DNA of 42,677 nt from positions 1 to 42,677 of the forward strand of contig MPNI01000020.1 of assembly GCA_002238945.1 (NCBI GenBank), written 5' to 3'. The stretch comes from Proteobacteria bacterium bin106 (GTDB taxonomy: Bacteria; Bdellovibrionota_B; Oligoflexia; Oligoflexales; Bin106). Under the pieces are notes generated by a model, which was not told where the DNA came from, did no database searches, and saw nothing but the letters and a program-made list of their open reading frames with translations. The position numbers and the translations under genes are program-made. The first letter of the stretch is position 1; each line of letters starts with the position of its first letter. Positions 17,365 through 25,915 of this stretch are shown here, in pieces.

Positions 17365-17813
17365 AGCTAACTTCACAAGGATGTCTCAACAACTTGCTAT
17401 AACATCTTAAACAGTATAAACTTGCAATCATATGCTTGAAGAATGGGAATGGAAGAAGAAACAGAAGAAGAAGAAGAAGAAACAGAAGAAGAAACAGAAG
17501 AAGAAAAAGAAAATAACTCTGCATTATCAGACGGTTTCCTACATCCAAACTTGCAAATCTACCTCTACCAAATATAAAGAGACGACGACAAAGAAACAGA
17601 TAAAAAGAGACAAGCAAAAAGAGACAGACAACTGTCAAACTATGAGTAAAAAATAAGTAAGAAAATATGAATAAAACAAAACAAGCAAGCAAACAAAAAA
17701 AACTCAACTCACTCAATTACTCATAGACTACCTAGACTTAAGTAACAGTGGAACATTACACACATAACTATTACACATAACTATTACACATAACTATTAC
17801 AAAGAGCCAGACT
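17342..17813. other. Intergenic region purE-rpsO with purine-rich tract
   Basis: It holds the tail of the GCTCTA repeat, a purine-only gaagaagaagaaacag-type tract (about 17440-17513), and a 13-bp repeat next to rpsO. A Lys-rich open frame (17432-17656) is a by-product of the purine tract and is not called. No terminator with a U-tract was found for purE. Confidence 0.5.
17763..17801. repeat. 13-bp perfect tandem repeat x3 in the rpsO leader
   Basis: cataactattaca occurs three times without mismatch, ending 12 nt before the rpsO start and just before its GAG ribosome site. The unit is not a multiple of 3, as expected for noncoding sequence. It is AT-rich and sits where a 5' leader would be. 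Confidence 0.95.
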
Positions 17814-18098
17814 ATGAACGCTACCTCAAATAACAACCAGGCCCAGATCAAAAAGCAAATTCTTAGTGAATTTGCCCGTCATCCTTCTGATAGTGCTTCA
17901 TGTGAAGTACAGGTTGCATTGATTACCCATCGTCTTAAGTATCTCAACACGCACTTTTCTAAGCATTCAAAGGACCATCATTCTAAGACTGGTCTTTTAA
18001 AACTTGTGAGCCGGAGAAGACGACTGCTTTCTTACCTCAAGAAGCATGACTTGCATCGTTATCAAGATTTGATTAGTCGCTTGGGTTTACGTAAATAA
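17814..18098 (+). CDS. rpsO: 30S ribosomal protein S15
   Basis: S15 binds 16S rRNA helices 20-22 and nucleates the platform of the small subunit. The product is 94 aa (usual 88-89), with a short Asn-rich N-terminal extension. Family signatures: FARHPSDSASCEVQVALITHRLKYLNTHF, then the rRNA-binding stretch HSKDHHSKTGLLKLVSRRRRLLSYLKK. It lies upstream of pnp, the order found in most bacteria. Confidence 0.97.
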   Translation: MNATSNNNQAQIKKQILSEFARHPSDSASCEVQVALITHRLKYLNTHFSKHSKDHHSKTGLLKLVSRRRRLLSYLKKHDLHRYQDLISRLGLRK

Positions 18099-18181
18099 AC
18101 ATATACCATTCAAAGCATTCGAAAAGAAATACGTTACATAACAGATACACATACAGATAACGCGGTATTGCACTAAGCGCA

Positions 18182-18241
18182 AAACCATTTCAGCACCATC
18201 CTTTGATGGCTACCTACGTGTAGAAATCCTTTGGTTGGTTT
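18182..18241 (+). promoter_or_regulatory. Foldable leader between rpsO and pnp (possible three-way junction)
   Basis: An outer stem AAACCA (18182-18187) with TGGTTT (18236-18241) is extended by TTTC with GAAA. It encloses two small hairpins: CCATC-cttt-GATGG (18196-18209) and CTAC-6 nt-GTAG (18210-18223). The Enterobacteriaceae pnp leader folds into a hairpin cut by RNase III and used by PNPase to repress itself. An analogous role here is inference from position and folding only. Confidence 0.4.
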
Positions 18242-18312
18242 ACGCATTATATTTACCTTTAGTGCTTATCCATCCCTTTTTTACTTTTCATTACTTTAGC
18301 TAAGGAAACCTT

Positions 18313-20412
18313 ATGTCATTGATCAAAGATGTTCGCATTGGTGAGCAGAATTGGAGTTTTACATTCAATAAATTTGCCAAGCAAGCAGGTGGTTCTGTCA
18401 TGGTGGCATCGGGTGGAACTCAAGTACTCGTTACAGTGTGTGCATCACGAGAGCCTCGATCTCAACAGGATTTTTTTCCGCTTGGAGTTGATTACACGGA
18501 AAAACTCTATGCTTCAGGACGTATTCCTGGAGGATACAAGAAACGTGAAGGACGTCCAGGTGATCCAGAAACATTGGTGGCTCGGGTGATTGATCGTCAA
18601 ATTCGTCCTTGTTTTCCTGAAGGTTTTCTTAATGACACCGTTGTGCAATGCACGGTGATGTCTTACGAGCTCGGTTACTCGCCTATTCCTCTTGCAATGG
18701 TGGGAGCATCCACAGCGTTGATGATCAGTGATATCCCTTTTAATGGCCCTATTGCTGCTTTAAATATCGGCATACTTGATGGTGAGTTTGCTGTTAATCC
18801 AGGGCAAGGTCATGTTAATGCTCTTGACTTGATTGTTGCTGCAAAGCCTTCTGCTCTGTTGATGGTGGAAGCATCAGCAGACTTTCTTAGTGAAGAGAAA
18901 ATGCTTGAAGCTATTGCTTTTGCACGCAAAACGATGCAGCCTCTTTGGGATATGCAGCTTGAGGTCCAAGAAAAGATAGGTAAAACCAAGATGGTCTTTA
19001 CGCCTCAAGAGATTTCTGAGCATGTCTATAACAAGGTTAAAGAGCTCGGCAGTGAGACCATTAAAGAGGCTTTTGCTACCCGAGCCAAACAAGAGCGTGT
19101 TCAAAAACTAGCTTTAGCTCATAAAACCATAACGGAAGCTGTTCATGGAGCTTTTGAAGATAGCGAAGACGTCAGCGAAGCTGTAAGCAGTGCTGCTATT
19201 GCTAAATTAAAACACCACTATCTTCGCAGCCAAATACTGGATCACAAACAGCGTATCGATGGCCGTGCTATGGATGCTATCCGTGATATTTCTTGTGAGG
19301 TAGGTATTTTGAATCGTAGCCATGGATCTTCTCTGTTTACCCGAGGAGAAACTCAAGCTCTTGCCTCAGTAACTTTAGGAGCTCCTGGTGATAAATTGCG
19401 TTTTGAAACATTGTATGACAAGGATGCTGATGAGAAATTTATGCTGCATTACAATTTTCCACAATTTTCTGTGGGAGAGGCATCCATGCCTCGTTCCACG
19501 TCTCGACGTGAGATTGGCCATGGTGCTTTAGCTCGCAAAGCTTTTAATCATACGTTACCGGATCTCGAAGATTTTGGTTATGTGATACGGGTGGTTTCAG
19601 AGGTATTGGAATCCAATGGTTCATCGAGTATGGCCACAGTATGTGCAACCAGTATGGCTTTAATGCATGCCGGTGTATCTCTCAAAGAGCCCATTGCTGG
19701 TATTGCCATGGGACTGGTGAAAGAAGGTAATGATTACTGTGTCCTTACAGATATTCTCGGCGATGAAGATCATCTCGGCGATATGGACTTTAAGGTTTGT
19801 GGTGGCAAAGATGGCATCACGGCTTTACAAATGGATATCAAAATCGAGGGTATCAGCGAAGAAATCCTCTCTAAAGCTTTAGATCAAGCCAAGAAAGCTC
19901 GTCTTAGCATCCTTGAGACCATGCACACCACCATAGACACACCCCACAAAATATCTTCTCTTGCTCCACAGATATTTAAACTCAAAATTCCTGTGGATAA
20001 AATTCGCGATATTATCGGTTCTGGTGGTAAAACCATCAAAAAGATTGTCGCTGATACTGGGGTACAGATTGATATTGAAGACAGTGGCGTCATCAGTATT
20101 GTCTCTCCTGACTCAACCTCCGCTGAAGCTGCTAAATCTATTATCCGCAACATCATCAGCGACCCGGAAGTTGGTGAAATCTACCTTGGGCGTGTAACAA
20201 AAATTGTGGACTTTGGCTGTTTTGTAGAAATCAAACCTGGTCTTGAAGGCTTAGTTCATATTTCTCAACTCGAAAACCGCCGTGTTAATCAGGTAAGCGA
20301 CATAGTTGGTGAGCAAGAAGAGATTATGGTCAAAGTGATTGATATTGACAGACAAGGCCGTCTCAAGCTTTCACGCAAAGACGCTGTAGGCCTCTCTCCT
20401 ACTCAAAAATAA
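18313..20412 (+). CDS. pnp: Polyribonucleotide nucleotidyltransferase (PNPase)
   Basis: PNPase is the phosphorolytic 3'-5' exoribonuclease of the RNA degradosome. At 699 aa it has the standard length and domain order: first RNase PH-like domain (about 10-140, with FFPLGVDYTEKLYASGRIPGG), a helical domain, the second catalytic RNase PH domain (about 315-540, with FTRGETQAL, SSMATVCATSMALMHAG and DILGDEDHLGDMDFK), a KH domain (about 555-610, IRDIIGSGGKTIKKI) and a C-terminal S1 domain (about 620-692, GRVTKIVDFGCFVEI). The ATG is preceded by AAGGA at 5-6 nt. Confidence 0.98.
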   Translation: MSLIKDVRIGEQNWSFTFNKFAKQAGGSVMVASGGTQVLVTVCASREPRSQQDFFPLGVDYTEKLYASGRIPGGYKKREGRPGDPETLVARVIDRQIRPCFPEGFLNDTVVQCTVMSYELGYSPIPLAMVGASTALMISDIPFNGPIAALNIGILDGEFAVNPGQGHVNALDLIVAAKPSALLMVEASADFLSEEKMLEAIAFARKTMQPLWDMQLEVQEKIGKTKMVFTPQEISEHVYNKVKELGSETIKEAFATRAKQERVQKLALAHKTITEAVHGAFEDSEDVSEAVSSAAIAKLKHHYLRSQILDHKQRIDGRAMDAIRDISCEVGILNRSHGSSLFTRGETQALASVTLGAPGDKLRFETLYDKDADEKFMLHYNFPQFSVGEASMPRSTSRREIGHGALARKAFNHTLPDLEDFGYVIRVVSEVLESNGSSSMATVCATSMALMHAGVSLKEPIAGIAMGLVKEGNDYCVLTDILGDEDHLGDMDFKVCGGKDGITALQMDIKIEGISEEILSKALDQAKKARLSILETMHTTIDTPHKISSLAPQIFKLKIPVDKIRDIIGSGGKTIKKIVADTGVQIDIEDSGVISIVSPDSTSAEAAKSIIRNIISDPEVGEIYLGRVTKIVDFGCFVEIKPGLEGLVHISQLENRRVNQVSDIVGEQEEIMVKVIDIDRQGRLKLSRKDAVGLSPTQK

Positions 20413-20878
20413 CCACAACACCATTGCCGCGCCATGTACACGCGCCATGTACATAAAAAAGTACATAAAAAAAGTGTATGAAAAAGTGTGTGTTGCAATG
20501 TCTGCCACAGGTGCTCTCTACAGCTCTTGTGGCAAGAAGTGTGGCCAAGAGGTGTGGCCAAGAGAGGTGTGGAATATAAGTGTCTTGGGCTGTTTGATCA
20601 GCTTATATATCATATATAAGGAATACACAACGTATCCAAATACAGAAAAAAAGCCAGGGCTGTGATGATAGAATATGCTTCCTGGCATGTTACTAGCTTC
20701 TATAGACAGAGCTTTGAGAGTTAAGATTTTCTATTTTTATCTCACTTATTACCTTTAAGAAAATAAACCCAACCGCTGTTACTGCCGACAGGGGCAAAGA
20801 CAGTATACGTTACAATATGAGGGATACATGCTCACAGCCCCTACTATATGAAAATCTTTAAAACGAGGTGAATATCCT
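20413..20878. other. Intergenic region after pnp with local duplications
   Basis: It contains small tandem duplications (the cgcgccatgtaca unit near 20430, gtggccaagag units near 20560), a perfect palindrome at 20602-20620, and a 72-codon open frame (20447-20665). That frame has no ribosome site or recognisable content and is not called. The HAMP gene promoter probably lies in the right half. Confidence 0.5.
20602..20620. promoter_or_regulatory. 19-bp perfect palindrome, possible operator
   Basis: CTTATATAT and ATATATAAG are perfect inverted repeats around a single C. The centre is too tight for an RNA hairpin of full length, so a dimeric protein-binding site is the more natural reading. It lies about 260 nt upstream of the HAMP gene. 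Confidence 0.35.
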
Positions 20879-21529
20879 ATGGAAATGAGCAAATTGGTAA
20901 AAAGAAAATCGTCGACTAAGTCCCAAAAAACTGTACCAAAAGCTATGCCATCAGGCAGATCTCAACGTCGATTAAGAAACTTGCTTTTAAAGCCTCGTGC
21001 ACAAATCGAGTTGGTCATCAATATCCTCACTATCACGATATTCTTTGGTTTAGCTTCATGCTTAATCATCTATTTTCAGCTCAATGATTTATTTACCAAT
21101 TTGTATGATGCCAGTAACATATCTGATTACATATCTGAGATAACCACAGTCAATGAGTCAGCTAATGTAGCTGATACTCATAATACTCAAACGTCTCAAA
21201 CATTAGGTGAAAAACAAACAAGCTTACTTGAAAACTGGAATATGACTATCAAGTGGCTGCTTGTTTTTATAATCGTATATGTCATCACAACGGTGTTAAT
21301 CTGTATGGTTCATTCTCATCGTATGATTGGTCCCACCATTGCTTTTCAAAGACAACTCACTCAGTTACTTTCAGGAAATTACAAAGCTCGTGTCAAATTA
21401 CGTGATGGTGATTACTATCAAAACATTGCCGATCTTCTCAACGGATTATCTGAGCATCTTGAAAAAAGATTGGTAAAGAATGTAGATCCCAATGATAAAG
21501 CTATTCACTACATCAATTCAAAGAATTAA
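20879..21529 (+). CDS. Two-helix membrane protein with HAMP domain and no output domain
   Basis: The product is 216 aa. A basic cytoplasmic N-terminus (1-42, many Lys/Arg) leads to membrane helix 1 (about 45-66), a roughly 55-residue external loop, membrane helix 2 (about 125-144) and a HAMP-like region (about 146-198: RMIGPTIAFQRQLTQLLSGNYKARVKLRDGD, then a second helix ending LSEHLEKR). This is the input half of a chemoreceptor or sensor kinase with the output part missing; the frame ends cleanly 18 residues after the HAMP. It may act through a partner protein. The start has GAGGTG 8 nt upstream. It stands alone, with a FlgM-like gene next on the same strand. Confidence 0.75.
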   Translation: MEMSKLVKRKSSTKSQKTVPKAMPSGRSQRRLRNLLLKPRAQIELVINILTITIFFGLASCLIIYFQLNDLFTNLYDASNISDYISEITTVNESANVADTHNTQTSQTLGEKQTSLLENWNMTIKWLLVFIIVYVITTVLICMVHSHRMIGPTIAFQRQLTQLLSGNYKARVKLRDGDYYQNIADLLNGLSEHLEKRLVKNVDPNDKAIHYINSKN

Positions 21530-21577
21530 CAACTCCAAGATAGTGTTGTTTATCTGACTAACCTAAAAGCTAGACAA

Positions 21578-21607
21578 GAGAGCTAGGTAAATGATTCCCT
21601 AGCTCTC
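21578..21607. terminator. 10-bp hairpin after the HAMP gene
   Basis: gagagctagg (21578-21587) pairs with cctagctctc (21598-21607) around a 10-nt loop, 49 nt after the stop codon. There is no U-tract on the plus strand (acttgatgag follows), so it is a weak terminator or mRNA-end hairpin rather than a classic intrinsic one. Confidence 0.45.
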
Positions 21608-21693
21608 ACTTGATGAGTCTATACATCTTATCCATATACTCATATTATGGATATAGTGTGCCAAACAGACAACAGTACCTAAGGGTCTAGACG

Positions 21694-22134
21694 ATGAACA
21701 TCACTTCACCACCCAAACATATCAGCTCTCCTTCTGGTCACAATGCGCTAGCAGCAAAAACCAGAATAAATGGAGCTGTAGCTGCTACCATGCCAACAAA
21801 AGACAAGCATGAAGAACGTCTTATGAAACTTAAAGCTGCCATTGAAGACCATAGCTACACCATCAACTACCCTGAGCTGGCAGCTCTTATATTAGCAGAT
21901 CTCCAAAATCCGCAAGCCTTAAAGCAAGCAGAGAAATATATTCTTATTCCTAAGAGAAGCTCCCAAGATCTTTCTCAGAATGTATCTAAGCATGTATCTA
22001 AGCATGTATCTAAGCAAAAGAACCAAGGACGTTCTCAAAAAAGAGCTACTACTAGCCAACACCTAAACTCCTCTCAACACTCATCACATCGCCATAACTT
22101 TACTAAAGCACCATCCCTACGATCCTCTGCTTAA
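21694..22134 (+). CDS. FlgM-like anti-sigma-28 factor
   Basis: Residues 43-71 (RLMKLKAAIEDHSYTINYPELAALILADL) match the C-terminal sigma-binding part of FlgM, whose usual pattern is helix, then I-x-D/N-G-x-Y-x-V/I, then helix. FlgM holds the flagellar sigma factor FliA inactive until it is exported through the finished hook. The protein is 146 aa, longer than FlgM (about 95-100), because of a Ser/His/Lys-rich C-terminal tail that includes three VSKH repeats. AAGGG lies 9 nt before the ATG. No flagellar gene is nearby. If correct, the cell is likely flagellated as well as piliated. The match is short, so confidence is moderate. Confidence 0.6.
   Translation: MNITSPPKHISSPSGHNALAAKTRINGAVAATMPTKDKHEERLMKLKAAIEDHSYTINYPELAALILADLQNPQALKQAEKYILIPKRSSQDLSQNVSKHVSKHVSKQKNQGRSQKRATTSQHLNSSQHSSHRHNFTKAPSLRSSA
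21981..22016. repeat. 12-bp tandem repeat x3 (VSKH) in the FlgM-like gene
   Basis: Three perfect copies of tgtatctaagca lie in frame in the C-terminal tail. Confidence 0.9.
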
Positions 22135-22186
22135 ACGTTTTTTTAAAACCTTTAAGAGCAGAACTTCATCTTTCATCTCTTTGTGC

Positions 22187-23110
22187 CTAAGATACAGTGA
22201 GCTGTGATAAGTTATCAAGAGGATGAATAGGGCGTTTTTTATAATAAAGATCAAAAATAGACCAAAATAGACTGTCTTTAGCTGTGGTTTGAAAAGATAT
22301 ATCATCCACCTTTGATACCGGTACAAGGCCTCTAACAGAAGAACACAAAAAGCAGCCATTCATACTTGAAAATTCTTCATAAGTGATGAATTTTTCTGCC
22401 ACTTCTATACCATCAAGACGACATATGTCTTTGATTTCTGCAACAGTGATACCTGGAAATATCCCCCACTCTTCTAGTCCAGGAATAATAATAGATCCTT
22501 TGTCTATACAGACAATATGTGCCGAAGAACTCTCAAGTATATGATAGTGTTGCTTACTAGCTAAGACATCACCGCAGTTTGTAGGAGAAGCTAGCCAAAG
22601 AATATCATCAGCCTTAGTATCATCAAGGGCTTGCAAAGCCGTGATAGCTGGGAGATAATAACCGGTTTTATGGCCAGTCACTGAGCCCCAGGTGGTTTTA
22701 CAACTGAGGAGATGTAGACCACGTGAATAGATAGCTTTCTCTACGGCCATAGCCTTAAGAGCATAGATATAACGATGAGGGCTGTGCTTTGAAGGCCATA
22801 AACCAAAGCCTTCTCCACGACTGATCATCAAACGCACAAAAGCTTTTGGCACCTGCAAATGTTGCAATAAACGCTGACATTCCTGTTTGAGATCTTCATC
22901 TGACCAAGGAATAGAAAATCCTAACTTTTTAGCTGAAAGTCGTAGGCGTTTTTGATGAGACGCAAAGTTCCATAGACGATCTCCATAACCCACCATCGTC
23001 TCAATAAGACGATCACCAAACAACCAACTGCGATCCAATGGAGGAATATGGCCATCCTTAATAGCCGTTATTTTGCCATCAATACTGATATATCCCTCAT
23101 CACCAACCAT
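22187..23110 (-). CDS. Class IV PLP-dependent aminotransferase / aminodeoxychorismate lyase-like enzyme
   Basis: It belongs to the fold-type IV family that includes IlvE, D-amino-acid aminotransferase and PabC. Length is 307 aa. Seen: N-terminal DRSWLFGDRLIETMVGYGDRLWNFASHQKRL, PLP-lysine Lys148 in GHKTGYYLPAI, and a C-terminal FLCSSVRGLVPVSKVD like the family's FLTGTA...VxPV segment. Oddity: the conserved Glu that bonds the PLP ring nitrogen, in the usual (V)xEgxxSN motif, aligns with Ala184 (DVLASKQHY). The preceding loop is also diverged, so activity may be altered. Substrate cannot be assigned. The start ATG has GGAG 7 nt upstream. It lies 24 nt downstream of a membrane-protein gene, probably in one operon. 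Confidence 0.8.
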   Translation of the reverse strand: MVGDEGYISIDGKITAIKDGHIPPLDRSWLFGDRLIETMVGYGDRLWNFASHQKRLRLSAKKLGFSIPWSDEDLKQECQRLLQHLQVPKAFVRLMISRGEGFGLWPSKHSPHRYIYALKAMAVEKAIYSRGLHLLSCKTTWGSVTGHKTGYYLPAITALQALDDTKADDILWLASPTNCGDVLASKQHYHILESSSAHIVCIDKGSIIIPGLEEWGIFPGITVAEIKDICRLDGIEVAEKFITYEEFSSMNGCFLCSSVRGLVPVSKVDDISFQTTAKDSLFWSIFDLYYKKRPIHPLDNLSQLTVS

Positions 23111-23134
23111 CTAGACTCTCCTTTTGTTACGTTG

Positions 23135-23941
23135 TCAAGAGGGGTGTTTTTTGGGTATGGCTTTATGTGCCATAATATCTTCCATTTTCAGTCCGGTGAG
23201 TTGAGTGATAGAGCGAAAAAAGTGAAACATACTTACCCCCATAACCGTTAACGCTGGCAAAACAATCACGGGATAACTCAAAAGAGTCATCAAAGCTAAT
23301 TCTTCATTAAAAGCATCAGTACTCGTAGGACTGCGCAAAATAAAGTAAGCTAACAAAAAATTCAAAACAGCACTTAACGCAAAACTCATAGTTACATACC
23401 GGCCAAAACGCTTAAGCAGCTTATCAAAATCCTGCGCACAACCCTTAGCTTGCAAAGCCTGCTGAATACGTGACACATTCATAATATAATCATTAACAAA
23501 TAACTTGCGTATAACCATATTCTTTCGACGGGTGGAAACATAGACCACTATGCCTAATACAGTGGGAATACTCGCTTCTTTGATGGCAAAGTATAAGCCA
23601 TCAAGCTTCATCAAACCAAAACCACCGGTAAGTAAAACATTCACCAATCCCAGGATGGCTATTAAACTCACATCTTTTCTATAAAGAATATCCCAAAGGC
23701 TATAGCATATGGGAAATGCTAACGCCACCACCAAACCCCACACAGGACCCAGATGCTCATCTGCACTTAACTTTGAAAGAATAAGAGAAGGAATAGCAAC
23801 ATTAAAAATCAATGAAAAAAGAGGATTTTCTTGCTTCTTCTTCACCTTACTAGACACACCGGAAACAGCATGCTCACCAGAGGACTTTAATTCCTCTGGC
23901 TCTTGCTTCTCACCTGTCGATGTGATAATTGGATCACTCAT
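23135..23941 (-). CDS. Multi-pass membrane protein, VC0807-like family
   Basis: The product is 268 aa. A polar N-terminal tail (1-38) is followed by six or so membrane helices (from about residue 42, FSLIFNVAIPSLILSKL). A charged cytoplasmic loop lies mid-protein, near RRKNMVIRKLFVND. Paired features such as GPVWGLVVALAFPICYSLWDI and ALMTLLSYPVIVLPALTVMG recall an uncharacterised proteobacterial membrane family (VC0807-like); I recognise it from memory of its pattern, so the family name is tentative. Function is unknown. The ATG has AGGGAG 8 nt upstream. The downstream class IV PLP enzyme is probably co-transcribed. Confidence 0.65.
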   Translation of the reverse strand: MSDPIITSTGEKQEPEELKSSGEHAVSGVSSKVKKKQENPLFSLIFNVAIPSLILSKLSADEHLGPVWGLVVALAFPICYSLWDILYRKDVSLIAILGLVNVLLTGGFGLMKLDGLYFAIKEASIPTVLGIVVYVSTRRKNMVIRKLFVNDYIMNVSRIQQALQAKGCAQDFDKLLKRFGRYVTMSFALSAVLNFLLAYFILRSPTSTDAFNEELALMTLLSYPVIVLPALTVMGVSMFHFFRSITQLTGLKMEDIMAHKAIPKKHPS

Positions 23942-24424
23942 ATATACAATTCTCCCTCATAATTAAGACAATATAGAGGATCATCTCCACATAACTATCT
24001 CAACACTTTGGCAAACAATTCCTCACTTTAAGGTACTGGATAACTCTCATGGAAACAATTTTCAAAGAAGGACTTGTGTCCATAAGATTATTATGACAGA
24101 CTGATGATCCTAAATGGGAAGGTTTGTGGTTTTATCATACTCAGTAGGCTTACCTTATAGCTCCCTGTGTCTATAATCCTGTGTCTATAATCTTGTGTCT
24201 ATAATATAAACGTCTATCATAGCGTCTAAGAACCACAAACACATCGCTAAACATATTGCCAAACGAGCCCACGCCCTTATCTTATCTTGTTATTCTCAAC
24301 TTCTCTTTAACTTTAGCAAGTTTAGCCAGCATACCTCCTATTTTCCATAGATAGATCGGCACTGTCTTCTTTCCTATCAACCACACGTTTAAAAATCATA
24401 TACGTCGTAGATAAGAACACCTAT
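23942..24424. other. Divergent intergenic region upstream of rimO
   Basis: It should contain promoters for the membrane-protein operon (minus) and rimO (plus). Apart from a 14-bp repeat, listed separately, I see no gene, RNA or strong hairpin. Confidence 0.5.
24164..24205. repeat. 14-bp tandem repeat x3, noncoding
   Basis: cctgtgtctataat occurs twice perfectly and once with one C-to-T change. The unit is not a multiple of 3. Each copy contains TATAAT, so the array multiplies a -10-like box upstream of rimO; whether any copy is used is unknown. Confidence 0.9.
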
Positions 24425-25915
24425 ATGCCTAGCACACTCCGCATAGAGGCTCCAGCTTTTCAGCATAGCCAAAAAAACATGCACCTTATCACACTGGGTT
24501 GTGCACGTAATCGTGTGGATGCTGAAGTGATGTTGGGATCGATGGTCAAAGAAGGATGGAATTACTGTACAGATCCTAAAGAAGCTCAGTTGATCGTTGT
24601 CAATACCTGTGGTTTTATCCAAGCAGCTAAAGAAGAAAGCATTGATACCATCTTGGAGATGGCTGCCTACAAACGCGAACGTCCTGTGACTTTAGTGGTG
24701 AGTGGTTGTTTGAGTCAACGCTACCGAGCCCAACTAGCCAAAGGACTACCTGAGGTGGATATATTTCTTGGGAGTCATCAATTTTCTCAACTCCCTAAAA
24801 TTCTTAAGATGTGGCAAGACGATCAAGATAATCCGCAAAGACGTCATATCTTTACCCAAGACAATCCTCATCTGTATGACCATCTCAGTCCACGCATCAA
24901 TACCCTTACAGCTCATAGTGCTTATGTGAAGGTAGCAGAAGGTTGTCAACATAACTGTGCCTTTTGTATCATTCCAGCTATTCGAGGACGCCTCCGTTCA
25001 CGAAGTATAGATAGTATTGTTCAAGAATGCCATAATCTTGGTAAACAAGGCATTCAAGAAATCAATCTTATTGCCCAAGATCTTGCTGCCTATGGCAGAG
25101 ATCGTGGATCAGATGATTTACTGGATCTTCTTTGCGAACTCGAAGGTGTGGACACACTTTCTTGGATAAGATTGTTGTATATGTATCCAGAGAACATCAA
25201 AACGGATTTCTTGGAATATTTTGCTCAATCGAGGAAGCTGGTCACATATCTTGATGTACCCATGCAGCATGGCAGCAGTCAGGTATTGAAGCGGATGAAT
25301 CGAGGTGTAACACGTTCTCAGCTGAGTCAAACACTCTTGCAACTACGTAACTATATCCCTCATATCACTATCCGTACTTCGGTGATGGTAGGATTTCCAG
25401 GAGAAACCGAAGAAGAATTTAGCGAACTTTATGATTTTGTCAAAGAACACGAATTTGATCATCTCGGCTGCTTTACCTACTCTCAAGAAGCTGGCACAGT
25501 GGCAGGGGCTATGAAAGAGCAAATTGATGAAGAAACCAAACGCCTCAGACAAAACACCATTATGACCTTGCAAAAAGACATCTCATGGCGCAAGCTCAGC
25601 AAGCGAATGGGCCAAAAGGCAGATTTTCTTGTGGAAAAACCTCTCCATCCCCTTGATGGACAAAGCTGTGAAAATAACGAAAACAACGTAGCTTCCCTAC
25701 CTCAACGTTTTCTCTCACCTTCCTCTCCACTTCACACGCAATTTTACAAGGGCCGGCTTGCAAGCCAAGCTCCTGAAGTAGATGGGATAGCCTATCTTGA
25801 AGTCACCTCACCCAACGCTTTCACTCAGTCTGCTGCATCACTGACCAGTGGAACGATCATTCAAGCCACCATTACAGATCATACAGAATACGACCTTAAG
25901 CTGTCACTTCCTTAA
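24425..25915 (+). CDS. rimO: Ribosomal protein S12 methylthiotransferase RimO
   Basis: RimO is a radical-SAM enzyme that adds a methylthio group to the conserved Asp of ribosomal protein S12. Domains: N-terminal MTTase domain with cluster ligands Cys26 (LGCARN), Cys62 (NTCGF) and Cys95 (SGCLSQRY); radical-SAM domain with Cys174, Cys178 and Cys181 (CQHNCAFC); and a C-terminal TRAM domain. Length is 496 aa, longer than usual (about 440), because of a Ser/Pro/Asn-rich insertion inside the TRAM region (about 410-440) and a few extra N-terminal residues. The alternative ATG at 24479 starts right at the conserved domain; neither start has a good ribosome site. The VDAE signature after the first Cys favours RimO over MiaB. 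Confidence 0.93.
   Translation: MPSTLRIEAPAFQHSQKNMHLITLGCARNRVDAEVMLGSMVKEGWNYCTDPKEAQLIVVNTCGFIQAAKEESIDTILEMAAYKRERPVTLVVSGCLSQRYRAQLAKGLPEVDIFLGSHQFSQLPKILKMWQDDQDNPQRRHIFTQDNPHLYDHLSPRINTLTAHSAYVKVAEGCQHNCAFCIIPAIRGRLRSRSIDSIVQECHNLGKQGIQEINLIAQDLAAYGRDRGSDDLLDLLCELEGVDTLSWIRLLYMYPENIKTDFLEYFAQSRKLVTYLDVPMQHGSSQVLKRMNRGVTRSQLSQTLLQLRNYIPHITIRTSVMVGFPGETEEEFSELYDFVKEHEFDHLGCFTYSQEAGTVAGAMKEQIDEETKRLRQNTIMTLQKDISWRKLSKRMGQKADFLVEKPLHPLDGQSCENNENNVASLPQRFLSPSSPLHTQFYKGRLASQAPEVDGIAYLEVTSPNAFTQSAASLTSGTIIQATITDHTEYDLKLSLP

Noticed and set aside
17432-17656. Lys-rich small frame after purE
   Set aside because: It is produced by a purine-only simple-sequence tract, with no ribosome site and no recognisable content.
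20447-20665. 72-codon frame after pnp
   Set aside because: No ribosome site; built largely of local tandem duplications; no recognisable domain.
20879-22134. Flagellar or chemotaxis locus
   Set aside because: Only a FlgM-like gene and a HAMP-only protein are present; no structural flagellar gene or Che protein is nearby.
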